A stretch of 64,000 nt of DNA, from the NCBI GenBank assembly GCA_964019055.1, contig OZ025217.1, forward strand, positions 2,984,501 through 3,048,500, written 5' to 3'. Positions 44,420 through 57,800 of this stretch are shown in pieces. Position 1 is the first letter of the stretch. The number at the start of each line of letters is the position of its first letter. A program made the position numbers and the translations under genes. The stretch comes from Anthopleura xanthogrammica. Taxonomy: Eukaryota > Cnidaria > Anthozoa > Actiniaria > Actiniidae. Below the pieces are notes generated by a model. It was not told the origin of the DNA. It was given only the letters and a program-made list of their open reading frames with translations, and searched no databases.

Positions 44420-44838
44420 TAGACTCCTTGCAGCACACCGTCGGAATGCAGCTCAATAGGCCCTTTGCAGCTAATAATCACGTGACTGTTATTGGAGAGC
44501 AAAAAATCCTATTTCATTTGTTCAAAACAATTTGCATTAAATTTCTAAAGCCTTGGGTGAAGCCTTAGTTTTTAATAATGCTGTTGTACCCTCATAACAC
44601 GCTTTTGATCTTAAGATACTATAAGCTTTTGAGAGTTTGTTTGCCTTCCAGTGAAGCCTTCCCCAAGGGACCTTGAGTTCAATCCATTCGTTATTGAAGT
44701 GATATATCATCACATGAATGTTAGCTGAAAAGGGCCTATTTGGGGGAAAAAACAGTAGGTTCCAATTCCCAGGAGATTGAAATTCTTTTGTTTTGTCCTT
44801 CAAATTGAGCTGCTTTGACGTCACGGGCAAGGGGTCTA
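44420..44838. mobile_element. MITE of the TAGACC...GGTCTA family, copy C, split by nested insertion
   Basis: Left part 44420-44456 and right part 44739-44838 together make a normal family member. The gap at 44457-44738 is a second, unrelated inverted-repeat element (next entry). Confidence 0.8.
44457..44738. mobile_element. Nested inverted-repeat element TAGGCCCTTT...AAAGGGCCTA
   Basis: The 282-bp insert starts TAGGCCCTTTGCAGCTAA and ends TTAGCTGAAAAGGGCCTA. It interrupts copy C exactly between GCTCAA and TTTGG, words contiguous in copies A and B. There is no obvious target duplication. Confidence 0.75.
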
Positions 44839-45282
44839 TAGACAAAAGTTAAATGATCAAATTTAAATGTCCATCCACACCCGATATCTACACAATGTTC
44901 ACAAGATAAGGATTGATATGGGAAAAGCACGCAAAAACCCTAGCTATGGTTAGTCGCGTATTTACAAGTTACTCGGAGCGGATATTTCTGGGTATCCCAT
45001 GCATGGCGTCATTTCCTTTCTCGTGCGGAATGTTCATCAGCTGAATACAAGTTTTCAATAGAAATTTTCTGGCTTACAGCACATGGTGGTCAGTGTTTGA
45101 CCACCGTTTGGAGCAGATAATGAGATTCAAAGACTTTTATCAGCTGATTGAAACCAAGTCTCCTACACAGACGGTACTAGGGTCGTCACGTCGTCACCCA
45201 ACGTCCCCCCCCCCCCCCCCACTAAGAGAGAACGTTGCGTGACCGACCCTAAGTACGTCTGCGCAGGAGACTTATTTGAACC

Positions 45283-45493
45283 CAGCAATAGATTCTTTTG
45301 GAATATGGCGTCTATAACGTCAAACGAGGAGAATGAGAATGTCCCGGATATCGAAACCCAATGATTTCCACTAGCAGCATCCGGGACTAGAATGTCCCGG
45401 ATTTCAAAACTCAATCATTATCACTCACTGCATCCGGGACCTTCTAGGACTCCTCGTTTGACGTCATAGACGCCATATTCGAAAAGGGTCTAT
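45283..45493. mobile_element. Hairpin element TAGAYYCTTTT...GGCGTCTATRACGTCAAACGAGGAG
   Basis: Arms of about 43 bases (GAATATGGCGTCTATAACGTC and GACGTCATAGACGCCATATTC) flank two copies of AATGTCCCGGAT-type sequence. TAGA at both ends resembles the TAGACC MITE family. Confidence 0.75.
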
Positions 45494-45818
45494 CGTAAGA
45501 ACAAAACGTACGTGTATCGTGCCGTGCCGTGCCGTGCCGGTGAGTGACCCGTCACCCACCACTGACTTAGTTAAAAATGCGTACCTATAACGTACTTAGA
45601 TTTTATTTACACTCCTAAATCGAAAACAAGATCTATAGTTTTATGAATATTGATACGAACAACACAAAAATGATAGATATACCCGACCTTTTGCACATGG
45701 GAAAAGCACAACTGTTCGTGTATAACGAAAGCTCCTGCTGCGCTTTAACGCAGGGGATTCATACATTGTTATAATGCTACTGCGCTTTGGTTGGGAGTTC
45801 CCCCTTTCTTAACCTTTC

Positions 45819-48800
45819 TTAATATAAAACAAACCAGTAGTTAGTCAGAAGAGAGAAGCAAGAATAAAGAAAGAGAGGTGAAGACAGTGAGACCACAGCA
45901 GCAGTAGACTGCGGCTTGATGGTACAGTGAATTTTTCTCACATAGTGTTCATTGGACCAGTATTTTTCCTTAGGATAGCAATACGTGGATTTTTGTGGTG
46001 GCCAATCATGAACAGGGGGTACAGTGTGCGTTTCTGGAGTACACGTCAGATAACTAAGCATCGCATCGCACCTATAAGCGCACCATCTTTTGTATTTATA
46101 CTTATATACCGGTGGTTTGCAGTTACGTCCAACGACCAGAACGAGACCTCCTTTGACTGTCTTCCTCAGAAATCCGCCTCCTGTGTCGCCGGCATAAGCA
46201 CAACGGTCCAGGTTCAAATAGTAACGAACATCTGAAAGAGAGAGAGAGAAATTTTACCATGTGAGGGAATCCGTTCCTCAACTTCTGGAAAGTCCAGAGT
46301 CCAGAGTCCAGAGTCCAGAGTCCAGAGTCCAGAGTCCAGAGTCCAGAGTCCAGAGTCCAGAGTCCACTTTCTAGATTCCAGAGTCGGATCCAGGGAGAAA
46401 GAAGACTGAGGGAGGTTCTTCCTCGCCCCTCCCAAAAAAAAAAAACCCCAACTAAAAAAATGTCTAAATTCACCGATGAGTCCAACTTCGTACATAAAAC
46501 AGAAAATTCGCCTCTTTCTTGGTGTTGCAGGGCACTTGAGGCAAGAACACAATAAAACAATAGCCAAGAACAACAAAGAACTTAGAACGAAACAACACCC
46601 TGCAATACAAAGAACCCTAACCTTGAATACAATACTTCTTGCAACACCAAGAAAGACCCAAAATTCCTTCAAATATCATACCTTCGGATTGGTTAAAGAA
46701 GGGGTTAAGAGTGCTTTTCTCAAAAAACTCTTTCAGCTTTTCGTTCATTCCATCGCGCGTGAACTCAATGCCATTCACTTCAACTGGCTGTTAAAAAAAA
46801 CATGAAAAACAAAATTTATTTATGGAGTCATTTGGGACAGCAGCCACTAGAGAAGAGCATGCGTAGCAGTGATGTTTTTTGTTGTGCCCATTTCAGACCA
46901 TGTGATGCCACTGTTGGGAGTTGATTCTTTCATGTGTAAATATCTTAATAAAAGAACATTTCTCAAGGGAATGTCATGTGGTCTGAAATGGGCAATTTGC
47001 ATACGAAGCTCGCATGCAGCAGTGATATTAACTATATTACCTTGCCATCGTACGAGAATTTGTAGCGGAGGTAGTGGTTTTTCAATGCTCCTTGCTCACA
47101 CCTCCAGTACCAGTACATGGTTCCTGGGGCAAGGTACTGGTAAAGAAGAAAGCCAACTAATGCTAGAAAAAGAAATGCAAGGGTTGCGAAGCAGTAGATA
47201 CCTGGAGGTCAAAAGAAGAATGGTTAACTGGGAATTGTGAAAGAACATAATACTTAATCTGCATGTAACCTATAGTAATTGTTCAAGGCGAAAGGTATTG
47301 TGATATCCCTGCTGTTCAATTCACTATTTTTTGATTATTTTTTCTCAGTTACATTTCTACTAAATTGGTTTCTTTTTTAAAAGGCATATAGAATAAAATA
47401 AGATAAAATAAAATAAAATAAAATAAAATAAAATAAAATAAAATAAAATAAAATATAATATAATAAAACAAAATAAAATAAAATATAATATAATATAATA
47501 AAATAAAATAAAATAAAATAAAATAAAATAAAATAAGATAAAATAAAATAAAATAAAATAAAATAAAATAAAATAAAATAAAATAAAATAAAATTAGTCC
47601 TATAGAAACCTAAGCATAAAAAAGCTTATTGATCAAATTTCAGAACGTTTTGCTATATAAAAAATATTTATGAGCAATCAAACACTGCCAAAATTACAGA
47701 AAAATGTGCGATGTCCTTTCAAAACGTCCTTCCAACCATACAATCTTTGCAATCTTTCAAATTTTAAATAACATAATTTAGTTAAGGCCGATATACACGG
47801 TACAACTCTTGCTCACAACTGTCGCATGAACTGATCTGCTTACAACACAAATTGCGTCGTGTAAATCAACCCTACAATTTGCTATGACTTTTTGTTGTCG
47901 TACATAATTTCCCAAACTTGTTCAAAATTTCAATTCTTACTAATTTGTATTTGCTCTTTTCTGTGATGAAGTTTATATTTATTTTCAGAAACTAGGTTCA
48001 AGTCTCTTGCTCGATAAGGAATTAGCTCTCTGTAAATCCTATACTGAATACTTACGTCTCCAAGTCTTTTTCGAAGACTTTATCACCTCAAGTTTCAAAT
48101 TACTCTCCATACCATCCAAGATGGTCTCTACCTCTCTTGCCATCTGCTTGGTTCCTATCCCAAGGACAATACACACAAAACTCTTGACGAGATTACAATC
48201 CCCTGGGCCTTTAGGTGTGTGGGGCTCCATTGCCATGCCAAGTAACGTGTTCTCGTGTATGACCACAGAACCGAGGGGCAGGTGGGATTCTGGGATTGCT
48301 ACGCCATGCTTGGAGCTTGAAGTATAGATTCTCTCGCCGGTCCGCACGCTTCCTTCTACCTGGACTCCTATCATTCCTATCACGCAAACAGCATCGGTCT
48401 TGCCATAATCTGTAGGTTGGGTAAGGGAAATTTACATCAGTGGATGAAGAATGGGTGAGGAAAGGAATAAATAGAAGAATGAAAGAAATGATTGCAATAA
48501 ACTAGTGACTGAGTGATGGACGAGTGAGAAAATGAGTGAAACTGAGTAGTAAGGGAGGGGGCACTGAATAGATGGATTGTCTCACGGATGGCCGATAATG
48601 GAAGTAAGAAGGGAGAGAAGTAGGGAAGAAGGGCAGTGAACAAAGAGCGACAAGAAGGGAGGGAGGCAAGGATGAGAGGACAATGAGGGAGGCAAGGGGG
48701 CATGGAGGCATGGAAGTAAGGAAGTATGGAGGCATGAAGGTAGGGGAGCATGGAGGCAAGGAGGCATAAAGGTTATTAAGGAGACAAGGAGGTAAGGAAG

Positions 48801-51800
48801 CATGGAAGTAAGGGAGCATGGAGGCAAGGGGACAAGGAGGCAAGGAAGCATGGAAGTAAGGGAATATGGAGGCATGGAGGCAAGGAGGCAAGGAGGCAAG
48901 GAGGCATGGAGGCATGAAGGTAGGGGAGCATGGAGGCAAGGAGGCATAAAGGCTATTAAGGAGGCATGAAGGCAAGGAGGCAAGGAGGCAAGGAGGCATG
49001 GGGGCATGGGGGCATGGAGGCAAGGAGGCAAGAAGGCATGGAGGCATGGAGGCATGGAGGCAAGGAGGCAAGGAGGCAAGGAGGCAAGGAGGCAAGGAGG
49101 CAAGGAGGCAAGGAGGCAAGGAGGCAAGGAGGCAAGGAGGCAAGGAGGCAAGGAGGCAAGGAGGCAAGGAGGCAAGGAGGCATGAAGGTAGGGGAGCATG
49201 GAGGCAAGGAGGCATAAAGGCTATTAAGGAGGCATGAAGGCAAGGAGGCAAGGAGGCAAGGAGGCATGGGGGCATGGGGGCATGGAGGCAAGGAGGCAAG
49301 AAGGCATGGAGGCATGGAGGCAAGGAGGCAAGGAGGCAAGGAGGCAAGGAGGCAAGGAGGCAAGGAGGCAAGGAGGCAAGGAGGCATGGAAGCATGGAAG
49401 TAAGAGAGCATGGAGGCATGGAGGCTTGGAGGCATGGAGGCATGGAGGCATGGAGGCATGGAGGCATGGAGGCAAGGAGGCAAGGATGGAGGTAAGGAAG
49501 CATGGAGGCATGAAGGCAAGGGGGCAAGGAGGCATGTAGACAAGGAGGCAAGGAGGCATGGAGGCAAAGAGGGATGGAGAGGAGTCAAAACCAATTTTAA
49601 ACCAGTCTCTAACTGTTAAAATACGAGCACTTTGCTATCTTACTTTTGTCATCCTCACTGGGAACTTCGGCCTCGATGTACGCAGACCTACTGATAACAC
49701 CCGCCATGACGGCATCATCGATGTTCTTACTACAAAGAGGCTCGATTTTAGTTTTTCCATCAGAAGGGAAAAACCCCACCACCACCCCCTCCGTCAGTTG
49801 TAGGTCTTGTGCCTGGTCTGTCAGACGAATGTGATAAGCGATATCTCCGCGCTTCGTCTGCAGCATATATCCGAAAGTCAAGTGTTCGATGTTGGCACGC
49901 TGCGCTTCCAAATGATCCACCACTAGTTTCTCTATTGCTGCGACATTAACGATTTGAGTTAGAGCTACAATGAATGGCTTGTAAGAGGCATTTATTTATT
50001 ACAACATGGAAAATAAGAAAGTCAATAAAATAATTGCTGGAGTTTATTGTTTTTGGTGGTTCGCTGAGAACTCACTAAACTTTGTGAAAATATTGGAAGG
50101 CTGCCAAGATGCTGGGTCAGGGCCATAGTGGTATGATGGGATTGTCATGTCTGCTCAAGAAAGTGGTCCCAGAGGAAAGCAAACAAGGAGTGGCACTCCA
50201 CAATAGGGAGAAAGGAAGTGAGTGCATTATGTAGCGAAACTGTCATGTCTAAACAAGAAAGGTCCCAGAGATGAGCAAACAAGGAATGGCACTCCACATT
50301 AGGGATAGTGGAAGTGATCTTGAGAAGAGTGCATTTTGTAAAGAAACTTTCATGTCTCAACAAGAAAGTGGTCCCAGAATTGCGCAAACAAGGATTGGCA
50401 CTCCACATTAGGGATAGGAGAGTGATTTTGAGGGTGCATCATCGAGGAGCGGATATAAATTCTAGTCTCATCTCACCTGCGTTTGTGGAAGTCGTGTTCG
50501 TTGAGGTCAATGAACCTACAGGAGACGCTACAACAAAAGCACCAACCAAAAAGTTAACTTTTTTGCTACTAGTAATTTCATTACTTCTAATCAAGAACAA
50601 CTAGGTCAACTAGCTGTCAATTCAAGATGAAATGATGCGATAGAGATTATGTACGATGACGTGAATAGAATATGTTATACATAGCAAAGAAGGTCAATCA
50701 TGGATTCATTAGTATATAGAGGCTTTGCACCATCACATGATGGCTGCCATGACAGGAGACACAACAATAGAGTCTTTTCCTCTGGGAAAATGAATCCTTT
50801 CTCATGTAAATCAGATTAGATCAGATTCAATTGTTCCTGCCTCCTGTCATGGCTTTCAACACGTGATGGTGCAAAGCCTCTATAAGAGTATAATGAGGTG
50901 AATATGAGTGTAATTCGAAACAAAAAATGGTAGAAATAATAAAAAAGCCCAGAGGAGAAGGTGATTTTATCTTCGATTCTAACCCTCAAATCTCCTTGCT
51001 CGGAAGATTGGGCGACCACTTCCCACATAATCGAATTTAAATAAAAAATTATTATAAATTATTATATCTGGATCCACACGAATAAAGGTAAAAAGTGAAT
51101 AAAAGTGAAGATACTGATTATTGGTCTAGTGTATATAGATAAACACTGAGTACAGATAGGTGATGGGTGTATGGTGTTTATATGTTATATATGGTGTTGT
51201 TATATTGGTATGGTACAGATAGGTGATGGGTGTATGGTGTTTATATGTTATATATGGTGTTGTTATATTGCTATGGTACAGATAGGTGATGGGTGTATGG
51301 TGTTTATTGGTATGGTACAGATAGGTGATGGGTGTATGGTGTTTATATGTTATATATGGTGTTGTTATATTGCTATGGTACAGATAGGTGATGTTTATGT
51401 ATGTGGCGCAGGCATAGAGTCGGGATCAACGTGTTTATGCGTCTACTTACTGCTGACCTGACGAGTCTGCCTCGTTTTCCACGTAACATCGTGGTGACTT
51501 GCTTGGAATTCCCCCTGGATGCCAAGTATGAGGCCTTTTAGTGGATATTGCCTGCGCCTGGGGGACTACAAGGAATAGAAAAAAAAAATATCAACAAAAC
51601 TCTTTAATCTGGGCGTAATTATTTCTCATTTCAGACCATGTTCTAGTCCCTCGAGAATAAGATCCTTTGTTTGGGTTGTATCCATTTTCATGTGTCTTCT
51701 CATGCTTAACCATTAAACAAAGAAATGATACTCTAGGGAATGACACGTGGTCTGAAATGGGAAAACATTACACCCAAGATAATATAGTAACACATCAATT

Positions 51801-54800
51801 AGTAAATAAATTGGATTAATTAAATAATTAATCAAACTAATTAATTAATGAAATCAATTAATTGATTAATTGCCAATTAATTAATTAGTCAATCAATCAA
51901 TTGATTGATTGATTAATTAATATAAATGTATATTTTAATTTCAGAACTTAAAATTACATATTCATTTATTTATTTTATTTCAATATTTTATTTTAATTCC
52001 TTTTATGCTTTTCACTCGTCCATCTTTTCACGTTTTTTGAATTTTTTGAAAATATTTAAATTGATTTTTGATCAGTTTTTCTTATTTTTTAAATATTATT
52101 ATTATTATTATCGTAAATTTTTGATGTAGAAACATATATTATTGTTATCAAAACTATAGTTTTTATTAAGATCATTAATATTAAAAGTATTATGATTACT
52201 ATTATTAATGTTTTTATTTCTTTTGTTAATAATTTTATTATTTTTACTAATGTTGTTTTATATACTAGATTCTTATCATTACTATTATTACTATCAACAT
52301 TACTTTAGCCTTTTATATTATTATATTTTCTCATTTTACAATAATTACAATATACATATGGTTGTGTTTTGGGATTATTTTGTTTGATGTTCACATCTTC
52401 AGCAGTTGCTTTTTTGTTTCGAGAAGACAAATTTAATTTTTTTTCAAGTTAAAAAATACTTTATTAAACTTTTTTTATTTAGTTTCACAAATGTTTCTTT
52501 AAACTATAGGTATCCTTTTTTTAAACTTATAAATAGTTCAGTATAGTTACTGAGTGAAGTCACTAACACCGTGAAATAAAAATTGCTTGTTAAAGTGTAA
52601 TAGACACAAAAGAAAACAATGGAATTAGGGTCTATTAAAGCGTATTAGTCTAATATCTATTTCTCGGGTTTAGTGATGTCACTCTAAGTTGATTTCATAT
52701 CAAAAAAGTTATGGACTAGATTTTTTAATTTTTATTAATATTAAAGTTAAAGGGCGTTATAAGTACGAATGCTAACCACTCCAAAAGAGTTCCTGATCGG
52801 CATTTCCCCTGGAGTTCAACTCAAGTTTGGACGATAAATTTAGGAAAACGCTAGAGAGAGTTTTGTATGACTGTGAAAAATCGGCGCACGGCACCCGTTA
52901 ACCAATCACAGCGCGCGAGAATATACCTCTTTCATGTGACGTCAAAGCAGCAATTGGAAGGACATAACAAAAGATTTTCAATCTCCTGAGCATTGGAACC
53001 TATTGCTTTGTCTTCCAAATGGAACCATTGAGCTGCATTCCAACGTGCTGCACTGATTGCCATCCAATCAAAATGCTGGACAAGGTTAATCACAGTCATA
53101 CAGAGCGTTTTTCTATGAGGGGAGAGCTACGCCGAGGAAAAAAACGGCAGCCATATTTTGACCAGAATCCTTTGCGAACCCTAAATAACCCTCTAAAGAT
53201 GACCTGCATCTGCTAAAACAAATCTTTCGTATTTGAATCTCAATAAACATTAAAAATAGTGCATTTTTGATCCTATCTTAAATGGTACGGAAGTCTAACA
53301 TAATGGGATTCGTAAGTATGTATTGTGGGATAATACATGGCTGCCATTTTTTTCGGTACAGTGCAGTTGTTTTTATTTTTCTGACCATCATCTTGAAGTG
53401 TTCTCTTGAGCGTCCGGATAAGAAACGGCTTGGAAATGATCTTCTCGCTGATTTCACCAGTTTTGAAAACGACTTGTGCGAGGATCTCGAACATATTTCG
53501 TTCGTTCATTTCGACTTTGGCCAGCTCGTAGACTGGTCGTTCATTCCCTTGGTAGACGGAGTCTAGGTCGACCACGTAGAGCCACTGGAACATGAAGAAT
53601 ATAAATATGGTTTAGTAATCAATATTATAAAATAACTTATATAATATAAAATATTTTCTATGGAAATAAAATTATTTCAACAGACGAAAATAACAGAGTA
53701 ATCTTTTTTCCGATAGTTCCTTTGATTTCCCTTTTCCATTTTGACTAGACTCACTTTCCAAGAGTGCTTTGTGAGCTTTGATGTACTTTTCCTATTCTAA
53801 TTCTTATTTAAATTGTCTGCTGTGCTGTGCTGTGTGTAGTTATAAATCACTTAGGGATTGGCAGCTTACACTCATGAAGTGTTGAGCAGCATTTCATGCT
53901 TTTCTTGACACTTCTCTCATGTTTTGCCAATCCCCTCGTGCTTTATAACTGCACAAAACGCACGCACGCGTTTCGATTTCTTCATCGAGAGGATATTATT
54001 CTTTTTTGCCTTACCTGATTATGAGTGTGTCTTAACAACGTTGGCTTTTTAAGTTCAACATCACCATTCTTGTCATTACACAAAGTAGCAGCCTGTGGTT
54101 CGCGACGTACCCACACCCTAAGCTCAGCGATCGGTTTGTCAGAGTTAACTGCAATTTTAACCTTTCCATCAACAATCCTTTGCCTGGCTTTCTTGTCCTT
54201 ACGACTCTGTTGCTTCTCAAAGATCCGATCCTTGATTTGAATAAACTCAACTTGTAGGCTATGTAGGTAATCGTGTACATCAAAGTTTGGATCAAGAGGA
54301 ATGGTTGGTTCGATGTTTAGTGGGTCGTTATCTTCCTCTGATGTAGTTGAGAAGTCTGACAGAACTCCAGTGGAACCCACACAGACATTATTGTAGCTCG
54401 ACCTATCGCTAAGAAATCCTGAATGTGCGCTTTGCAGCGAGAAAGGCGGTGGAATTTCTTCTTGTAAACAGCTTTGGGTTAAAGGATTCGAGAAAGTAAC
54501 TTCATGCAGCGATCCTGAGCTGTGGAAGCTACTCGAGCTGCCACTGTCTAGAAATTTTTGGTGATAGTGTCCGTTCCTCGAGAATGACTGTGTTGACTGT
54601 GGCATTGTAGGGTGCTCAGAAGTACTTAAATCAGAAATACTGCTACCAATGAACGAGCCGGTTGAAGCCGAAGAAGTGGAGGTTGTAAAATCCACATGTT
54701 GGGCGGCTGTAGTAGTGATGGTGTGCGGTGGGTCAAACTGTCCGTTTTCAGCACTGAAGTAATTTTCCAAATCTTCAGGAAAGTTTTCTGTAAACATATT

Positions 54801-57800
54801 TGAACAAGCTGTAATTCATGTTTAAACAATTTGTTTAGTGGCGGGAAGTTTTTGTATCTAACGCTGATTCCTATGAAAATATAATAACAGTAAACATCCC
54901 GCCATATTGGTCGACCTTAAAATTAATCCAAGATGGCGATTATAAAAACCTGCGATAATTTGGAAACGATGTATCTCGCTATGTGCCGGTAGAAAGAAAA
55001 GGGGGTAATAATCAATAAAGGCGAGGTACTAACCAAGTGAGTAGGTGTTTAGGAAAATAGTAGATAATGGATAAATAGGATCAATAATGAAAGAACTTCA
55101 AAGTAGACGAGTGAAAGAGTACAAGTATTCGGTGTTTATAATGGTAAATAAAAATAAATAAAGCCGAGTACGTCAAGAATTTACAGGGGGTTTGGGATAT
55201 ATAGCTTATGACTACAATAAAAGTATGTTTAATGTAATATGGTATCAAATCGAACGAACGGCGTAATATTGATAAAAGAAATATTTTTGCAGTAAAAATT
55301 TCAAAGTGAAGACAAAACTAAAAAAGGAAATAGAGTACTGCTGTAATATTTTAGTACGATTTTTTCGTTCACATTTATATTCTAACGAAATCAGTGAGTT
55401 TAGGAGTTACGCGCATTGATATGCGAAAGAACTTTTCCCTCACCCTCGTAATCCTAATCTCTGTTGACGTTCATTTGACCTTTACAACTTCCTAAAATAA
55501 TATTAACTCTAGGCCGCTGTGGTTTTAGTTAATCTACACCATACTAGTTTCGAAAGCAAAGTTAGATTTTTGAGTATTTTATTCTGGGATTGAGTTCCTT
55601 TTGTTATTATTGCAAGAATTGGCTGAATGACCGTTTGTCAAAATTGGTCAAGAAGCGATACGGACGTCTGTCAATAAATGAAAGCTTTCCTTGAGCAAGT
55701 TTCGTTTCTTTGGGCTGACACATTCCATAAGAAAACAATAAAATCATAATTATGGTGTCCACACAGAACGTGAGTTAAATATAAACACACAAACAAGCAA
55801 GTTGAACGACAAGAAATGTCCTCAATTAAAAGCCCAACTTTTGCTCGAACTTTTTTGGTGGTCATTGAATGAATGCGAAAAACGATGGAACAATTTACGC
55901 GACTCACCAAAACTTGTTACAATTGTTTACTGATTGCTACAAAATATTAATACTATTATTAGTACTATGAATAACACGGTTTTAATATTTTACGTTTTAT
56001 ACACTGTTTTTGTTTCCATGTAGTTCGTTATAAATTTTTTTTTTGCATATTATTTGTGTCTCCGTCATTTACTAGCGAAATTGTTGATGATACCTGTACG
56101 ACCAAAATTAGCACAAAAAATCTTGTCAGACAAATTAAAATCTAATTATTTGATTCTTTCCTTTTTCAATGCTGCAAAATAGCTTAAGCTTCAACGGGGA
56201 TATACCAAGAATAAAAAAGGAAAAAAAGACAAAAAGAGAAGAAATTTTGAGACGATCAAGGACACCATTACGGAAGGAAGTTAAGCCATGTCCTTTTTAA
56301 ACAATGAAACTAAATATCAACATCAGTCATTTGTGAGTCGTTGTTGACTAAAAAATTATGACCCTTCAGCAAGCGCTTGTCTAGACCAAATGTCAATCAA
56401 GCTAATTCTGCCTGTGATTGGTCGATACGATGGTGTGGATTGCGCAAAAAAAGAAAGTAAAAGTTTTCCAGCTGATAGATCGTACTTTAACGAGTTTTAT
56501 GCATGTACTCTAAACTCAAAACGATGTAAACAATTATATGTAGATAATTACTAGATTTTAATTAGTATAAAAAAGAATCTCAGACATTTTTGTTCTAGAC
56601 AATTAAAAAAAACTTTTTATATCCAAAATTTTTCATTACTGGATTAGTTTCATTTTCATTTATTTGTTGTTTTTATTTCGGATATTGTTTTGCTTATTTT
56701 CGGTATTACTTTTGACCAAAATTTTACAACCGAAAAAAACTCCTCAACAATTTTTCCTCAGAAGTTTATTTTTCTAATCTTTGAATTTGTGAAAAAATTC
56801 TTTTCTCTGCAAAAAAAAACAAACTAAGAACGCAAATCTACTAGTAATAAATTTACTGGATTTGGTGTCTTTTTCAAGTGGAAATTTATCTCGACTGATT
56901 TCATCGGTTAAACGACGGTCCGTTGAATATTTAAAAAAAAAGTAAGAAAAAAGTAAGTATGACCTTCTGCTGTGGAAATATTTCGATTAGTCTCGTTATA
57001 TAAACTTAAATCTTTATTTACAAAGACATTGTTTTACTCAATGGAAGAACTTAGCGTTCGTTGTATGTCAACAGAAATCACGTGACCAAGTCGCCGCACC
57101 TGTTAGAAAACATGCCAGTCGCTGAGACAGGTTGCACTGATACAGGAAGTTCTTCTGCTGCTATTCATTCATTCATTCCATCATTTTTTTCCCGCGTTCA
57201 AAATTATTTAAAACCATTACTGACTCGAACTTCAACTTTGGTTTTCTGAAATATAATTTTGGTCAGTGCTAGGAGATTCTTTTCAATTCGTAAATTTGAA
57301 CATCAAAAATTTTCTGATTCGACAATATCACAGCTTTTCGTTGCTTTGAAGAAACATCAGTTCACATTGTTTTTTTTTTGAAGGATATTGTGATTAACGG
57401 CACCAATTTGTAGAATGTAAAAATCACGGACTAAGATTCTACTTGGATTCCACTCCAATTTAGAACACGTGCCGCCGACCGAAAGATCGTCATGCAACCG
57501 CAGACCATAAACACGAATACATAATATGTACAAATAATAAGAAAAAGGTCATTGAAATTACTTGAAATTAAACAATGTTTTTCGAGTAATAACAATCAGA
57601 ACAAAAACTTGCCCAAGGAATCTCGACATCTTACCGAACAAGTTAGAAAATTGACCTTACGTCACGTGACCTATAATTGCTCAAGGTTAAAGACCTTCAT
57701 GACCCGAAATTGATTCTTCGTGACTCGAAATTAAATCTACGTTCTTGTTAAAGTTATTGATACTTAAGAGGATCATAAAATTCCAGTATTTAGAGATCGT

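Larger units (their letters stand above)
40396..45818. other. Spacer between SWEET B and the 856-residue membrane protein gene
   Basis: This 5.4-kb region is mostly elements: a palindromic element (41157-41552), a foldback (42341-42650), the 492-bp duplication with nested inserts (42651-44265), a split MITE (44420-44838), and a hairpin element (45283-45493). A minus-strand AATAAA at 45602-45607 is a likely polyadenylation signal for the downstream end of the membrane protein gene, 212 bases past its stop. Confidence 0.7.

Noticed and set aside
46123..46672. Minus-strand frames with repeated LDSGLWT
   Set aside because: These are products of the AGTCCAG heptamer array in an intron.
48007..48327. 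106-codon plus-strand frame
   Set aside because: It is a shadow of exon 7 of the minus-strand membrane protein gene, which shows conserved domain-like sequence and correct splice sites.
48437..49594. Long minus-strand open frames (up to 349 codons) rich in Pro, Leu, Cys and Ala
   Set aside because: They are translations of the GGAGGCAA octamer array; several frames on both strands are open at once and all give low-complexity repeats.
51171..51461. 96-codon plus frame with repeated GDGCMVFICYIWCCYI
   Set aside because: It is a translation of the 65-bp minisatellite, on the strand opposite the real exon at 51458-51565.
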